DNA of 64,000 nucleotides from an uncultured Clostridia bacterium (lineage in GTDB: Bacteria; Bacillota; Clostridia; Oscillospirales; Acutalibacteraceae), in NCBI GenBank assembly GCA_947630285.1, contig CANRHD010000010.1:1-64000 (forward strand), in the 5' to 3' direction. A program made the position numbers and the translations under genes. Shown one piece after another: positions 17,194-25,352 of this stretch. Below the pieces are notes generated by a model, which was not told where the DNA came from, made no database searches, and worked only from the letters and a program-made list of their open reading frames with translations. Within the stretch, counting starts at the first letter, position 1; each line of letters begins with the position of its first letter.

Positions 17194-17775
17194 TTAATCA
17201 TCAAAGTATAAAACCGCCAATGTTTCCGTCTCCTCGGTTTCGTAATCGGTGGGGTGATCGTATGTCAGCTTACAGCAGTCGTCCTCCCATTGGACATTAA
17301 TTTCAACATTCAAATCCGCATCCGAGTTATTCAGGAAATCGGAATTTACATAGGACTTTACCGAGGCGAAAAGCCTTTTGTAAACCGTTGCGTCAAGGCC
17401 GCCGAAGGTGTTGTCCTCAACGATATAAAGCTCGTATTTTTTATCGGGAGAAACGCTCCTTTTTACAAGCTTTTCGTGCATAAACGAGGTAAGAACCACG
17501 CCGATAAAGACAAAAATCACGGAAAAGACAACGCAAACGCTTTTGATAAGCACCCTTAATTTTTTGTTTATTCTGTCCTCCCTGCCCTCAAAGAGCGAAA
17601 ATGTGAGAAAGGCGAACGAAAGGACGCTAATAATCAGGAAAACACCTATATAATCTATAAGCTCGTTGGAAAATATAAACGGTATAAAGCCCAAAAACTC
17701 AAAAACTATGGCGAAAATTATCATCAGCAGAAAGAATGTACCCGTGAGCAATAAAATTATTTCTTTCCTGTTCAT
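17194..17775 (-). CDS. Four-helix membrane protein with extracytoplasmic domain, unknown
   Basis: A 193-residue protein, not recognised. Three to four hydrophobic helices fill residues 5-105, and the last about 85 residues are soluble, acidic and beta-rich (SPDKKYELYIVEDNTFGGLDATVYKRLFASV). SPDKKYELYIVED resembles the conserved start of small DUF5412-like membrane proteins of Firmicutes, but I cannot confirm that. ATG 17775 is chosen because CGGAG lies 8 bases before it; the upstream in-frame GTG overlaps that site. It is convergent with the HAD gene. Confidence 0.7.
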   Translation of the reverse strand: MNRKEIILLLTGTFFLLMIIFAIVFEFLGFIPFIFSNELIDYIGVFLIISVLSFAFLTFSLFEGREDRINKKLRVLIKSVCVVFSVIFVFIGVVLTSFMHEKLVKRSVSPDKKYELYIVEDNTFGGLDATVYKRLFASVKSYVNSDFLNNSDADLNVEINVQWEDDCCKLTYDHPTDYETEETETLAVLYFDD

Positions 17776-17874
17776 ACAAAGCACTCCGAATTATGATTTT
17801 TTGTTCTTTATATATTATAATTGTTTGGGATTTAGCCGTCAACAAAAAAATAAATTCGGCGGCGCAAAAAAATA

Positions 17875-17903
17875 TTGACATTAAAAACAAACTGTAGTAT
17901 TAT
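17875..17903 (+). promoter_or_regulatory. Sigma-A promoter of the surface protein at 17967
   Basis: TTGACA (17875-17880), 17 bases, TATTAT (17898-17903). The gene's ATG follows 64 bases later. Confidence 0.7.
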
Positions 17904-17966
17904 AAAAAAGTAAATAGGCGTATTATATTTATTTGCCGAAAAAATAAAAAACACGAGGTAATTACT

Positions 17967-18794
17967 ATGAAAAAAATTCTTGCTGTCTTAATAGCTGTTT
18001 GCCTTATTTCGGTTAATTGCTTTGCGGCATTTGCCGCCGACGCTTCCGATTACGGTATTCCGTCTTTTGAAAGCAAAGCCGCCGCAGGCGACGACTCGAC
18101 TACAGGCGAAGAGCCCACGGTTTATGAAGAGGCTATGGGCTGGATCGAAAACATCAGGAACGAAGGCGCTGTTACCGACGAGGAAATTCTCGAAGCCGCC
18201 GATAACTATTACAACGACACAACCATCAGCGAAGAGGTTTATGCCGAGATTTACAGAATTGTCGAAAACGGTTTACATAGAACCGATGAACCGACAACCG
18301 ACGCTTCAACGGAGGACATCATAGCTGAAATCACCGCTATAATCAACGACGACACTTTGGCTATCGGCGACAAGGTTACAAAGATTGTCGATTTGCTCAG
18401 AGCCCGTCCCGTAGAGGAGGTTGAAAATATCCTCAACGAATTGAATGCGTCAGGCATTATTGACGATAACACCTATGCAATGATTTCCGACGCAATTAAC
18501 GGCGGCGGCAGCAACGATAACGGGGATTCTCCGGTAAGCGGTATTCAGGATTTCATTTCCGGCATACTTGATATGCTCGGTATCGGCGGTGGCGGCGACA
18601 ACACCGACCCTGCTAATCCGTCCGGCGGCTCAACAAACAACAACTCCTCAAGCACAAGCTCCGATTCGGGCAACTTTGAGGGCGACAATGCCAAAACAGG
18701 CGATTATGCCATTGCTTCCGTTGCCGGTATAGCTGTTGTTGCAGGTCTTGCGCTTGTTCTTACCAAGATTAAGAAAAACGACAAAAACGATTGA
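17967..18794 (+). CDS. Exported acidic surface protein with C-terminal anchor
   Basis: A 275-residue exported protein of unknown function. Signal peptide 1-24 (MKKILAVLIAVCLISVNCFA). The mature part is acidic and helical, with two related stretches (EEILEAADNYYNDTTISEEV and VENILNELNASGIIDDNTYA) that look like repeats of one helical unit. A Gly/Asn/Ser-rich linker follows, then AKTGD, a hydrophobic helix (IASVAGIAVVAGLALVL) and KIKKNDKND. NAKTG is close to the NPQTG-type sorting motif of the surface hydrolase at 536-2623, so it is likely anchored in wall or membrane. It stands alone with its own promoter and terminator. Confidence 0.75.
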   Translation: MKKILAVLIAVCLISVNCFAAFAADASDYGIPSFESKAAAGDDSTTGEEPTVYEEAMGWIENIRNEGAVTDEEILEAADNYYNDTTISEEVYAEIYRIVENGLHRTDEPTTDASTEDIIAEITAIINDDTLAIGDKVTKIVDLLRARPVEEVENILNELNASGIIDDNTYAMISDAINGGGSNDNGDSPVSGIQDFISGILDMLGIGGGGDNTDPANPSGGSTNNNSSSTSSDSGNFEGDNAKTGDYAIASVAGIAVVAGLALVLTKIKKNDKND

Positions 18795-18823
18795 TAATTA
18801 CCTTTATATTACCTTTATATATA

Positions 18824-18856
18824 AAAACGGCTTCGTAATGAGGCCGTTTTTATTAT
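18824..18856 (+). terminator. Terminator after the surface protein gene
   Basis: AAAACGGC and GCCGTTTT pair around a short loop, followed by TTATTATTTTT. Confidence 0.75.
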
Positions 18857-18973
18857 TTTTACACATTGAAATACGCTTTTTTTTATGTTACAATTATAAA
18901 AAGATTTAAGCTTAAAAAAGCAGACGGCAGGCTCACTCTTGCCCGTGAACACATTTTCTCAGGCGGTGATAAA

Positions 18974-19738
18974 ATGATTTTTACTATTGATATAGGCAAC
19001 ACGAATATTACAATAGGCGTTTTTGATAAGGAAGAAATTATCTTTACCTCTCGCCTTGTGACCGAGAGGAACAAAACTCCCGACCAATACGCTATTGAAT
19101 TTACCAATATACTTTCGCTCCATAAAATCCCGTCCGATGAAATAAGCGGCTCTATTATAAGCTCTGTTGTTCCCGAGCTTACGAACACAATCAAGCAGGC
19201 TGTAAGTCCGTTTGGCCAAAGGTGCATAGTTCTCGGCCCGGGCGTTAAAACAGGGCTTGACATAGCTATTGACAATCCTGCTCAGCTCGGTGCAGACCTT
19301 GCGGCAGGCGCTGTCGGGGTAATCGAAAACTATCCCCTCCCTGCGTTTGTTGTAGACCTCGGCACGGCCTCGAAAATATATGTTGTAAGCGATAAAAAGG
19401 AATTTTGCGGCGGTCTTATCGCACCGGGAATTAATATTTCGCTTGATGCTCTCACGGGAACAAGCTCACAGCTTCCCACCATCGCATTAAACGCCCCGAG
19501 CAGGGCCTGTGGAAGAAATACGGTTGAATGTATGCAGTCGGGCGTTATACTCGGAACGGCGTCTATGATAGACGGAATGATCGGCAGATTTATCGAGGAG
19601 GTCGGAGAACCTGCTTCAATAGTCGCAACGGGCGGCCTTTCCGCCTTTATAATCAAAGAATGTAAATACGATATTATTTACGATAACGACCTCATTTTAA
19701 AGGGTCTTAAAGCAATTTACAACAAAAACTCAAGGTAA
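18974..19738 (+). CDS. coaX: Type III pantothenate kinase
   Basis: A 254-residue CoaX: phosphate-binding motif DIGNTNITIGVF at 5-16, VVDLGTASKIYVV at about 117-129, and GGLIAPGINISLDAL downstream. It phosphorylates pantothenate in the first step of coenzyme A synthesis; type III enzymes need a monovalent cation and are not inhibited by CoA. ATG 18974 is chosen over an earlier in-frame ATG (18866) because homologs start at M-x-F-x-x-D-I-G-N-T and AGGCGGTG lies just upstream. The ECF S-component gene follows 76 bases downstream, suggesting uptake and activation of pantothenate together. Confidence 0.93.
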   Translation: MIFTIDIGNTNITIGVFDKEEIIFTSRLVTERNKTPDQYAIEFTNILSLHKIPSDEISGSIISSVVPELTNTIKQAVSPFGQRCIVLGPGVKTGLDIAIDNPAQLGADLAAGAVGVIENYPLPAFVVDLGTASKIYVVSDKKEFCGGLIAPGINISLDALTGTSSQLPTIALNAPSRACGRNTVECMQSGVILGTASMIDGMIGRFIEEVGEPASIVATGGLSAFIIKECKYDIIYDNDLILKGLKAIYNKNSR

Positions 19739-19814
19739 AAATTTAATAGTCCATATATGTCTATATTATTGCGTCCTATCTGTTTTTGCAGAGGGACAGC
19801 AAGGAGGAATATAT

Positions 19815-20441
19815 ATGTCAAACACAAAAAAAATGACAAGTAAAACTGTTTTGCTTGTCGAAACGGCCATGCTCGTGGCGATTATACTCGTCATGGCATT
19901 CACGCACCTGGGCTACATAAACATCGGCCCGTTATCACTCACTCTGTTGATGGTTCCCGTCATTATAGGAGGAGTGAACTGCGGCAAAGGTGTAGGAGCA
20001 TTTCTCGGTGCGGTATTCGGTGCAACAAGCTTTGCACAATGTTTTATGGGCGATGTTTTAGGCTCAATTCTTGTTTCCTTCAGCATTGCCAAAACATTTA
20101 TTGTCTGCGTTGTGACAAGGACGCTTGCAGGCTTTCTCTGCGGACTTATTTTTGAAGTCTGCGCAAAGCATGACAGCAAAAAAGGCTGGTCATATGTTGT
20201 GGCAAGCATATCGGGTTCGCTTCTGAACACGGTGCTTTTCCTGGGTTCGCTTGCGCTTCTCTTTTGGAACACACAGTTCACGGCCGAACAGTCGGCGGCT
20301 CTCGGCGTGGAGTCGGCGTTAAAAACGGCTATCGCCATAGCTTCGGGAATAAACGCCCCCATTGAGCTTTTGGTATGCGCCGTAATCGCTTCTGCGGTCA
20401 GCAAAGCGCTTTCGGTTGCGCTGAAAAAGCTTGCAAAATAA
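19815..20441 (+). CDS. ECF transporter S-component, probable pantothenate (PanT-like)
   Basis: A 208-residue membrane protein with about six helices. NIGPLSLTLLMVPVIIGGVNCGKGVGAFLGAVFGATSFAQ is typical of substrate-binding subunits of energy-coupling-factor transporters, which share the EcfA/A'/T module encoded elsewhere. Specificity is inferred from the neighbour: it follows coaX in the same direction, so the substrate is probably pantothenate. The gap (19739-19814) has a small hairpin, GTCC-TCTG to CAGA-GGAC, just before the ribosome site AAGGAGG. A hairpin at the start of repeat copy B (20456-20488) acts as the terminator. Confidence 0.82.
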   Translation: MSNTKKMTSKTVLLVETAMLVAIILVMAFTHLGYINIGPLSLTLLMVPVIIGGVNCGKGVGAFLGAVFGATSFAQCFMGDVLGSILVSFSIAKTFIVCVVTRTLAGFLCGLIFEVCAKHDSKKGWSYVVASISGSLLNTVLFLGSLALLFWNTQFTAEQSAALGVESALKTAIAIASGINAPIELLVCAVIASAVSKALSVALKKLAK

Positions 20442-20455
20442 TTAAGGCAGTAAAA

Positions 20456-20757
20456 GACGGTTCGGTACAAATTTAGTACCGAACCGTCAGTCTATTTGTA
20501 AAATATCAAAAGTTTTTGTCCGCCTTTTTTCAAAAAGACGGTGGGGTCGAGGGGCAACGCCCCCGGCGCAGTCCGCAGACTGCGAAACACCTGTGCTTCA
20601 TAAAGCGCAGGAGGGGCGCAAAACAGTCCGGCGGACTGTTTTGCGGAGGGGAACCCTCGCCGGGGGTTCCCATAATTTTTTCTTTATTACTTTTGCCCTT
20701 AACCGATAGCGACTATAAATTTGAACGGTGCGGTACAAATCAGTGTACCGCACCGTT
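20456..20757 (-). repeat. Hairpin-array repeat, copy B, between two related terminator hairpins
   Basis: The reversed and most diverged copy of the 171-422 element: it keeps CAAAACAGTCC/GGACTGTTTTG, CGCAGTC/GACTGCG, GGGGC/GCCCC and the poly-T/poly-A stem but has lost similarity at the ends. The flanking hairpins are GACGGTTCGGTAC/GTACCGAACCGTC (20456-20488) and AACGGTGCGGTAC/GTACCGCACCGTT (20724-20757), related to each other but not to those of other copies. Each probably terminates one of the convergent genes (ECF S-component, trxB). No gene lies in 20442-20809. Confidence 0.85.
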
Positions 20758-20809
20758 ACTTATTTCAGAAATTTTTACTTTTTCAAGCGTCTTTCCGAAA
20801 AATAATACT

Positions 20810-21724
20810 TTATTCCATTTCGTCAATGTAATTGCACGCCGCAAGCGCCGCAACAGCGCCGTCCGCTGCGGCAGTTGTAATCTGACGGATTTTTTTTGTC
20901 CTGCAATCCCCTGCCGTAAAAATTCCTGCGGTTTTGGTTGTGCAGGTTTCGTCTGAATTTATGTATCCGTATCCGTCAAGCTGTGCCATATCCTCAAAGC
21001 TTTTATTATCGGGAGCAAGGCCTATTGCGACAAAAGCTCCGTCAAAGCGGATTTCGCTCTCCTCGCCGCTTACGGTATTTTTAATCACCGCACCCTTTAT
21101 ATCCTCGTCCGTTCCGACAAATTCCTTAATTACCGTGTTGAAAATGTAATCGGTATTGTCCTTTGATTTAAGCACATCGACAAGCTTTTTTTCGCCCGTA
21201 AAATCGGCAAGATTTTGTATAACCGTTACCTTACTGCAAGTGTCGGAAAGCAAAATTGCCTCCTGCAAAGCGGAATTTCCGCCGCCGATAACGATAACCT
21301 CCTTGCCCTGATAAAAAGCTCCGTCGCACACGGCGCAAAATGAAATGCCGTTGCCGATGTATTTTTCCTCGTTGGGAGTACCCAAAAGCCTGTGCTTTGC
21401 GCCCGTTGCAATTATTACAGCCTTACATTCGTGCTGTGAAGAATCTGTCACAACGGTCTTTGTGCCGCCGTTATCCTTAATCTTAACGGCCTCTTCAAGT
21501 TCAAACTCCGCACCCTGTGCGAGAACCTGCTCAAAAAGCTCGTTTGCAAGCGCCGTACCGCTTATTTCTTTGTAGCCCGGATAGTTTTCTATCTTGGGGG
21601 AAAAAGTCATCTGGCCGCCGAAATTTTCCTTCTCAAGCAACAATATTTTTTTATTTGCCCTTAAAGCATACAAGGCCGCCGTTAAACCGGCAGGCCCTGC
21701 GCCTATGATTATAACATCATACAT
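20810..21724 (-). CDS. trxB: Thioredoxin-disulfide reductase
   Basis: A 304-residue flavoprotein of the low-molecular-weight thioredoxin reductase type: FAD motif GAGPAGLTAALYA at 8-20, redox pair Cys130-Ala-Val-Cys133 in SFCAVCDGAFY, NADPH motif GGGNSALQEA, and the C-terminal FAD contact GIFTAGDCR. It passes electrons from NADPH to thioredoxin-like proteins. The gene lies 6 bases downstream of nrdD, which ends in a glutaredoxin-like domain, so this reductase may supply electrons directly to ribonucleotide reduction. It is probably co-transcribed with nrdD under the NrdR-controlled promoter. Confidence 0.95.
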   Translation of the reverse strand: MYDVIIIGAGPAGLTAALYALRANKKILLLEKENFGGQMTFSPKIENYPGYKEISGTALANELFEQVLAQGAEFELEEAVKIKDNGGTKTVVTDSSQHECKAVIIATGAKHRLLGTPNEEKYIGNGISFCAVCDGAFYQGKEVIVIGGGNSALQEAILLSDTCSKVTVIQNLADFTGEKKLVDVLKSKDNTDYIFNTVIKEFVGTDEDIKGAVIKNTVSGEESEIRFDGAFVAIGLAPDNKSFEDMAQLDGYGYINSDETCTTKTAGIFTAGDCRTKKIRQITTAAADGAVAALAACNYIDEME

Positions 21725-21730
21725 TATTGG

Positions 21731-24103
21731 TTATGCCTCAGTATATTTTTTAATGTTTGAGAGATTAACGATTTTTTCCGTAGTCCCGGCGTTCTTTACC
21801 ACAAGCGTCGGAGCCTGTTTAAGGCCTAACTGCTTTGCAAGCTCGGGATTGTCCTCAACATAAATCTTTGTGTATTTTATTCCTGCCCTGTCAAGCAGAG
21901 AGGAAGCCGCCATACAGTTAGGGCAGGTCTTGGTTGCAAAGAGAAGCGTCTCGTTGTTTGTTGCCAAAGGCGATTCCTGCTTGCAATCGTCACAGCCGCA
22001 GGCGTCCTTTTGGGCCGGTGTTTTAACCTCGGTCTTGTTCATAACATCGTAAACGAGCCTGTCCTTGTACTCCTGAGCCTTGCCGTCGTTCCAGTTCTGA
22101 ACGGGACGGTAATAGCCTGTTATACGGCTGTAAACCTCCGCCTTTTCACCGCACTCGGGGCAGGTGAAATGCTCGCCTGCAAGATAGCCGTGGTTTTTAC
22201 AGATTGAATAGGTCGGCGACATTGTGTAGTACGGGAGCTTATGATTTTCGGCAATTTTCCTTACAAGGTCAGCGGCGGCCTTCCATGAGGGAAGCTTTTC
22301 GCCGAGGAATGCGTGGAATACCGTACCCGAAGTGTAGAGGGTCTGAATATCGTCCTGGATTGAAAGAGCCTCAAAAATATCGTCCGTGAAGCCGACGGGA
22401 AGATTTGAAGAGTTGGTGTAGTAAGGAGTGCCGTTCTCATTGGCGGTGATGATGTCGGGGAATCTCTTAACATCGTGCTTTGCAAGCCTGTAAGAGGTTG
22501 ACTCCGCCGGAGTGGCCTCAAGATTGTAGAGGTCGCCGTACTGCTCCTGATAGTCCGAAAGGCGCTCTCTCATATGGTTAAGAGTCTTGATTGTAAACTC
22601 CTGAGTTTCCTTGTGGGTCATATCCGCACGAAGCCATTTTGCATTAAGTCCCGCTTCGTTCATACCGAGAAGTCCGATAGTGGAGAAGTGGTTGTTGAAT
22701 GTGCCGAGATACCTCTTGGTATAGGGATAAAGTCCCTCGTCAAGGAGCTTTGTGATAATTGTCCTCTTAACCTTAAGCGAACGGGCCGCAATGTCCATCA
22801 TATGGTCAAGGCGTTTAAAGAACTCGTCCTCATCGGCAGAAAGATAGGCAAGCCTCGGCATATTGATTGTAACAACGCCGACAGAGCCTGTTGACTCGCC
22901 GCTTCCGAAGAAGCCGCCGGACTTTTTGCGAAGCTCACGCAGGTCAAGACGGAGACGGCAGCACATTGAACGGACATCAGACGGCTCCATATCGGAATTG
23001 ATATAGTTCGAGAAATAAGGTGTGCCGTACTTAGAGGTCATCTCAAAGAGAAGCTTATTGTTCTCTGTCTCCGACCAGTCAAAGTCCCTTGTAATGGAAT
23101 AGGTTGGGATAGGATACTGGAAGCCCCTGCCGTTGGCGTCGCCCTCGATCATAATTTCGATAAACGCCTTGTTTACCATATCCATTTCTTTTTTGCAGTC
23201 TTTGTATTTAAAGTCCATTTCCTTGCCGCCTACGATAGCGTTGAGCTCTGCAAGGTCGTTGGGAACAGTCCAGTCAAGAGTTACATTTGTAAACGGTGCC
23301 TGAGTACCCCATCTTGAGGGTGTGTTTACGCCGTAAATGAAAGACTGTATGCACTGTTTTACCTCTTTATATGAGAGATTGTCTACCTTTACGAAAGGTG
23401 CAAGATATGTATCGAATGAAGAGAAAGCCTGTGCGCCTGCCCACTCGTTCTGCATAATGCCGAGGAAGTTTACCATCTGATTGCAGAGCGTTGAAAGGTG
23501 CGAAGCCGGAGCAGATGTGATTTTGCCGGGAATACCGCCCAAGCCCTCTTTAATAAGCTGTTTTAACGACCAGCCTGCGCAGTAGCCGGTGAGCATTGAA
23601 AGGTCGTGGATATGAATATCGGCGTTCTTGTGTGCCTGTGCGATTTCATCGTCATATATTTCGGAAAGCCAATAGTTAGCCGTGATTGCGCCCGAGTTTG
23701 AAAGGATAAGGCCGCCTACAGAGTATGTAACGGTTGAGTTTTCCTTAACTCTCCAGTCGGTGACATTGACATAGCTGTTTACTATCTCTTTGTAGTCAAG
23801 GATAGTTGACTTCATATTTCTGAGCTTTTCACGCTGGCGTCTGTAAAGGATATATGCCTTTGCAACATCTGCATAGCCTGCCTTGATGAGAACATCTTCG
23901 ACAGAGTCCTGAATATCCTCAACCGCAATAAGGTTGTTGGCAACCTTTTCCTCAAAGTCCGCCGTTACCTTGAGCGCAAGCAAGTCGATTATGCTCGGAT
24001 GATACTGCTTTTCACAAGCGTCAAAGGCCTTTGATATGGCAACGCTTATTTTTGACAAGTCAAAATCTGCAACCGAATTGTCTCTTTTTACTACCTGATA
24101 CAT
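21731..24103 (-). CDS. nrdD: Anaerobic ribonucleoside-triphosphate reductase with fused glutaredoxin domain
   Basis: A 790-residue class III reductase that makes deoxynucleotides without oxygen by a glycyl radical. Residues 1-90 are an ATP cone (MYQVVKRDNSVADFDLSKIS). The catalytic barrel follows. Zinc-site cysteines include those in CKNHGYLAGEHFTCPEC, and the radical loop ITGYYRPVQNWND places the glycine at about 663. An unusual C-terminal extension follows: CGCDDC, then a thioredoxin-fold domain (716-790) with Cys727-Pro-Asn-Cys730 and cis-Pro in QAPT. The domain looks like a glutaredoxin/NrdH redoxin and could reduce the active site instead of formate. nrdG is 268 bases upstream and trxB directly downstream. 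Confidence 0.95.
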   Translation of the reverse strand: MYQVVKRDNSVADFDLSKISVAISKAFDACEKQYHPSIIDLLALKVTADFEEKVANNLIAVEDIQDSVEDVLIKAGYADVAKAYILYRRQREKLRNMKSTILDYKEIVNSYVNVTDWRVKENSTVTYSVGGLILSNSGAITANYWLSEIYDDEIAQAHKNADIHIHDLSMLTGYCAGWSLKQLIKEGLGGIPGKITSAPASHLSTLCNQMVNFLGIMQNEWAGAQAFSSFDTYLAPFVKVDNLSYKEVKQCIQSFIYGVNTPSRWGTQAPFTNVTLDWTVPNDLAELNAIVGGKEMDFKYKDCKKEMDMVNKAFIEIMIEGDANGRGFQYPIPTYSITRDFDWSETENNKLLFEMTSKYGTPYFSNYINSDMEPSDVRSMCCRLRLDLRELRKKSGGFFGSGESTGSVGVVTINMPRLAYLSADEDEFFKRLDHMMDIAARSLKVKRTIITKLLDEGLYPYTKRYLGTFNNHFSTIGLLGMNEAGLNAKWLRADMTHKETQEFTIKTLNHMRERLSDYQEQYGDLYNLEATPAESTSYRLAKHDVKRFPDIITANENGTPYYTNSSNLPVGFTDDIFEALSIQDDIQTLYTSGTVFHAFLGEKLPSWKAAADLVRKIAENHKLPYYTMSPTYSICKNHGYLAGEHFTCPECGEKAEVYSRITGYYRPVQNWNDGKAQEYKDRLVYDVMNKTEVKTPAQKDACGCDDCKQESPLATNNETLLFATKTCPNCMAASSLLDRAGIKYTKIYVEDNPELAKQLGLKQAPTLVVKNAGTTEKIVNLSNIKKYTEA

Positions 24104-24172
24104 TTTCCTACCTCACTTTATCAGAGAATTAATTTATATAATTACTTTCGCTTTTTGTGCGACGCTGGATAT

Positions 24173-24201
24173 ATATTACACCCTATATATTGTGTTGTCA
24201 A
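24173..24201 (-). promoter_or_regulatory. nrdD promoter, spacer occupied by an NrdR box
   Basis: Minus-strand TTGACA (24196-24201), 17 bases, TAATAT (24173-24178). An NrdR-box-like sequence (24180-24195) fills the spacer, so repressor binding would block RNA polymerase. Confidence 0.75.
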
Positions 24202-24406
24202 TAGAAAAATTCAAAAAAATCACAAAATATTGTATTATTTAAAAATCAGAACACAATATTTTGTGATAATCAACTATAAAGCCGTTAAATTTTTGTGCAA
24301 AATTCACCTAAATGCCACTTTATGCGATAAAATTCAGCACAAGATATTGTGCCCAAAAGCCATAAATTTTCTCAAACGCCGCGCAGTTCAACACAAGATA
24401 TTGTGT
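24180..24406 (-). promoter_or_regulatory. Array of five NrdR-box-like palindromes
   Basis: Compared with the NrdR box acaCwATATaTwGTgt I see five sites: 24180-24195 (ACCCTATATATTGTGT), 24220-24235, 24251-24266 (ACACAATATTTTGTGA), 24337-24352 (GCACAAGATATTGTGC) and 24391-24406 (ACACAAGATATTGTGT). The last lies inside the 3' end of nrdG. Offsets between the first three are 40 and 31 bases, near whole helical turns. NrdR represses nrd genes with ATP/dATP. The sites explain the whole 24104-24371 gap; no gene is seen there. Confidence 0.8.
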
Positions 24407-25061
24407 TTGCGACTATATTTTTAAACTCTTCCATGGTTTCCCTGTCATATGCCGACATACCCTCCGAAATAATATCCCCGGAGTCAACAAACTGCTGTAA
24501 AAAGTAATGCTGACAGCCCTTAATCAACTGCGCTATTTTTTCAAAATCCCCGGCTTCGTGCAGAGGGTTTACCACGGTTGTCCTGAATTCATACTCAACC
24601 TTGTCCCGTTTCAGAAGCTCTATTGTCCTGTTTATCTGTGTAAAGTCAAAGTCCTTTACACCTGTTAAGAGCGGATATTTTTCGGGCGGAGCCTTAATAT
24701 CCACCGCAACATAGTCCAAAAGGCCGTCTTCTATAAGCTCCTCCAGCTTATCGGGATTTGAGCCGTTTGTATCAAGCTTTACAAGATAGCCCATTGACTT
24801 TACCTTTACTATAAAATCCTTTAAATCCTTTTGCAGGGTAGGTTCTCCGCCCGTTACCGCCACGCCGTCAATAAGCCCTTTTCTCTTTTCAAGGAAGGCA
24901 AACACCTCTTCCTCGCTTATATGCCCGTTATCCTGCGATACCACAAGCGAGGCATTATGGCAAAAAGGACAGCGGTAATTACAGCCGTGCGTAAACACCG
25001 TACAGGCTATTTTGCCCGGAAAATCCAAAAGCGTAAGCTTTTGAAGGCCGTCTATTATCAT
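24372..25061 (-). CDS. nrdG: Anaerobic ribonucleotide reductase activating enzyme (radical SAM)
   Basis: A 229-residue radical-SAM protein with the cluster motif Cys27-x3-Cys31-x2-Cys34 (GCNYRCPFCHN) and the SAM-binding stretch AVTGGEPTLQ. It uses S-adenosylmethionine to form the glycyl radical on NrdD. The start MIIDGLQKLTLLDFPGKIACTVF is typical of the NrdG2/pflA-like group found with formate-independent NrdD. It lies upstream of nrdD on the same strand, with an NrdR-box array between them and its own 3' end inside that array. The small membrane protein gene ending at 25064 abuts it. Confidence 0.93.
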   Translation of the reverse strand: MIIDGLQKLTLLDFPGKIACTVFTHGCNYRCPFCHNASLVVSQDNGHISEEEVFAFLEKRKGLIDGVAVTGGEPTLQKDLKDFIVKVKSMGYLVKLDTNGSNPDKLEELIEDGLLDYVAVDIKAPPEKYPLLTGVKDFDFTQINRTIELLKRDKVEYEFRTTVVNPLHEAGDFEKIAQLIKGCQHYFLQQFVDSGDIISEGMSAYDRETMEEFKNIVANTISCVELRGV

Positions 25062-25063
25062 TT

Positions 25064-25342
25064 TTATTCCTCCCTGTTCTTTCTGATTTTTGAAGCCGCC
25101 GTATCGGCAAGGTACATAAGCCCCACCATGGCCGCCGCTATGGCCGACGATGCAAGTCTTGAAAAGTGATATTTTTCTTCAAGCACCGTCATACCGAGCA
25201 ACACCCCTACAAGCGCCAAAACATATACTGCCGTCAAAACCGTTTTTATTTTGGGCGATTTGTTTTCATTAAGCGATAGGAAAAACACCGCCGTTATAAC
25301 TGCCGCCGCAGTCAAAATATAAAAAATTAAAAAGTACCGCAT
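25064..25342 (-). CDS. Small membrane protein, unknown
   Basis: A 92-residue protein with three hydrophobic helices (MRYFLIFYILTAAAVITAVFFL, then TVLTAVYVLALVGVLLGM, then a Ser/Ala-rich helix) and a basic end. It is not recognised. I start it at ATG 25342 because the longer frame would run back into prmA and is just the out-of-frame end of that gene. It lies between prmA and nrdG on the same strand with almost no gap, so it is probably in one operon with them. Confidence 0.6.
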   Translation of the reverse strand: MRYFLIFYILTAAAVITAVFFLSLNENKSPKIKTVLTAVYVLALVGVLLGMTVLEEKYHFSRLASSAIAAAMVGLMYLADTAASKIRKNREE

Positions 25343-25352
25343 ATCATTTACC

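Noticed and set aside
19739-19814. Riboswitch upstream of the ECF S-component
   Set aside because: Only one short hairpin and no T-run; too short for the known vitamin riboswitches.
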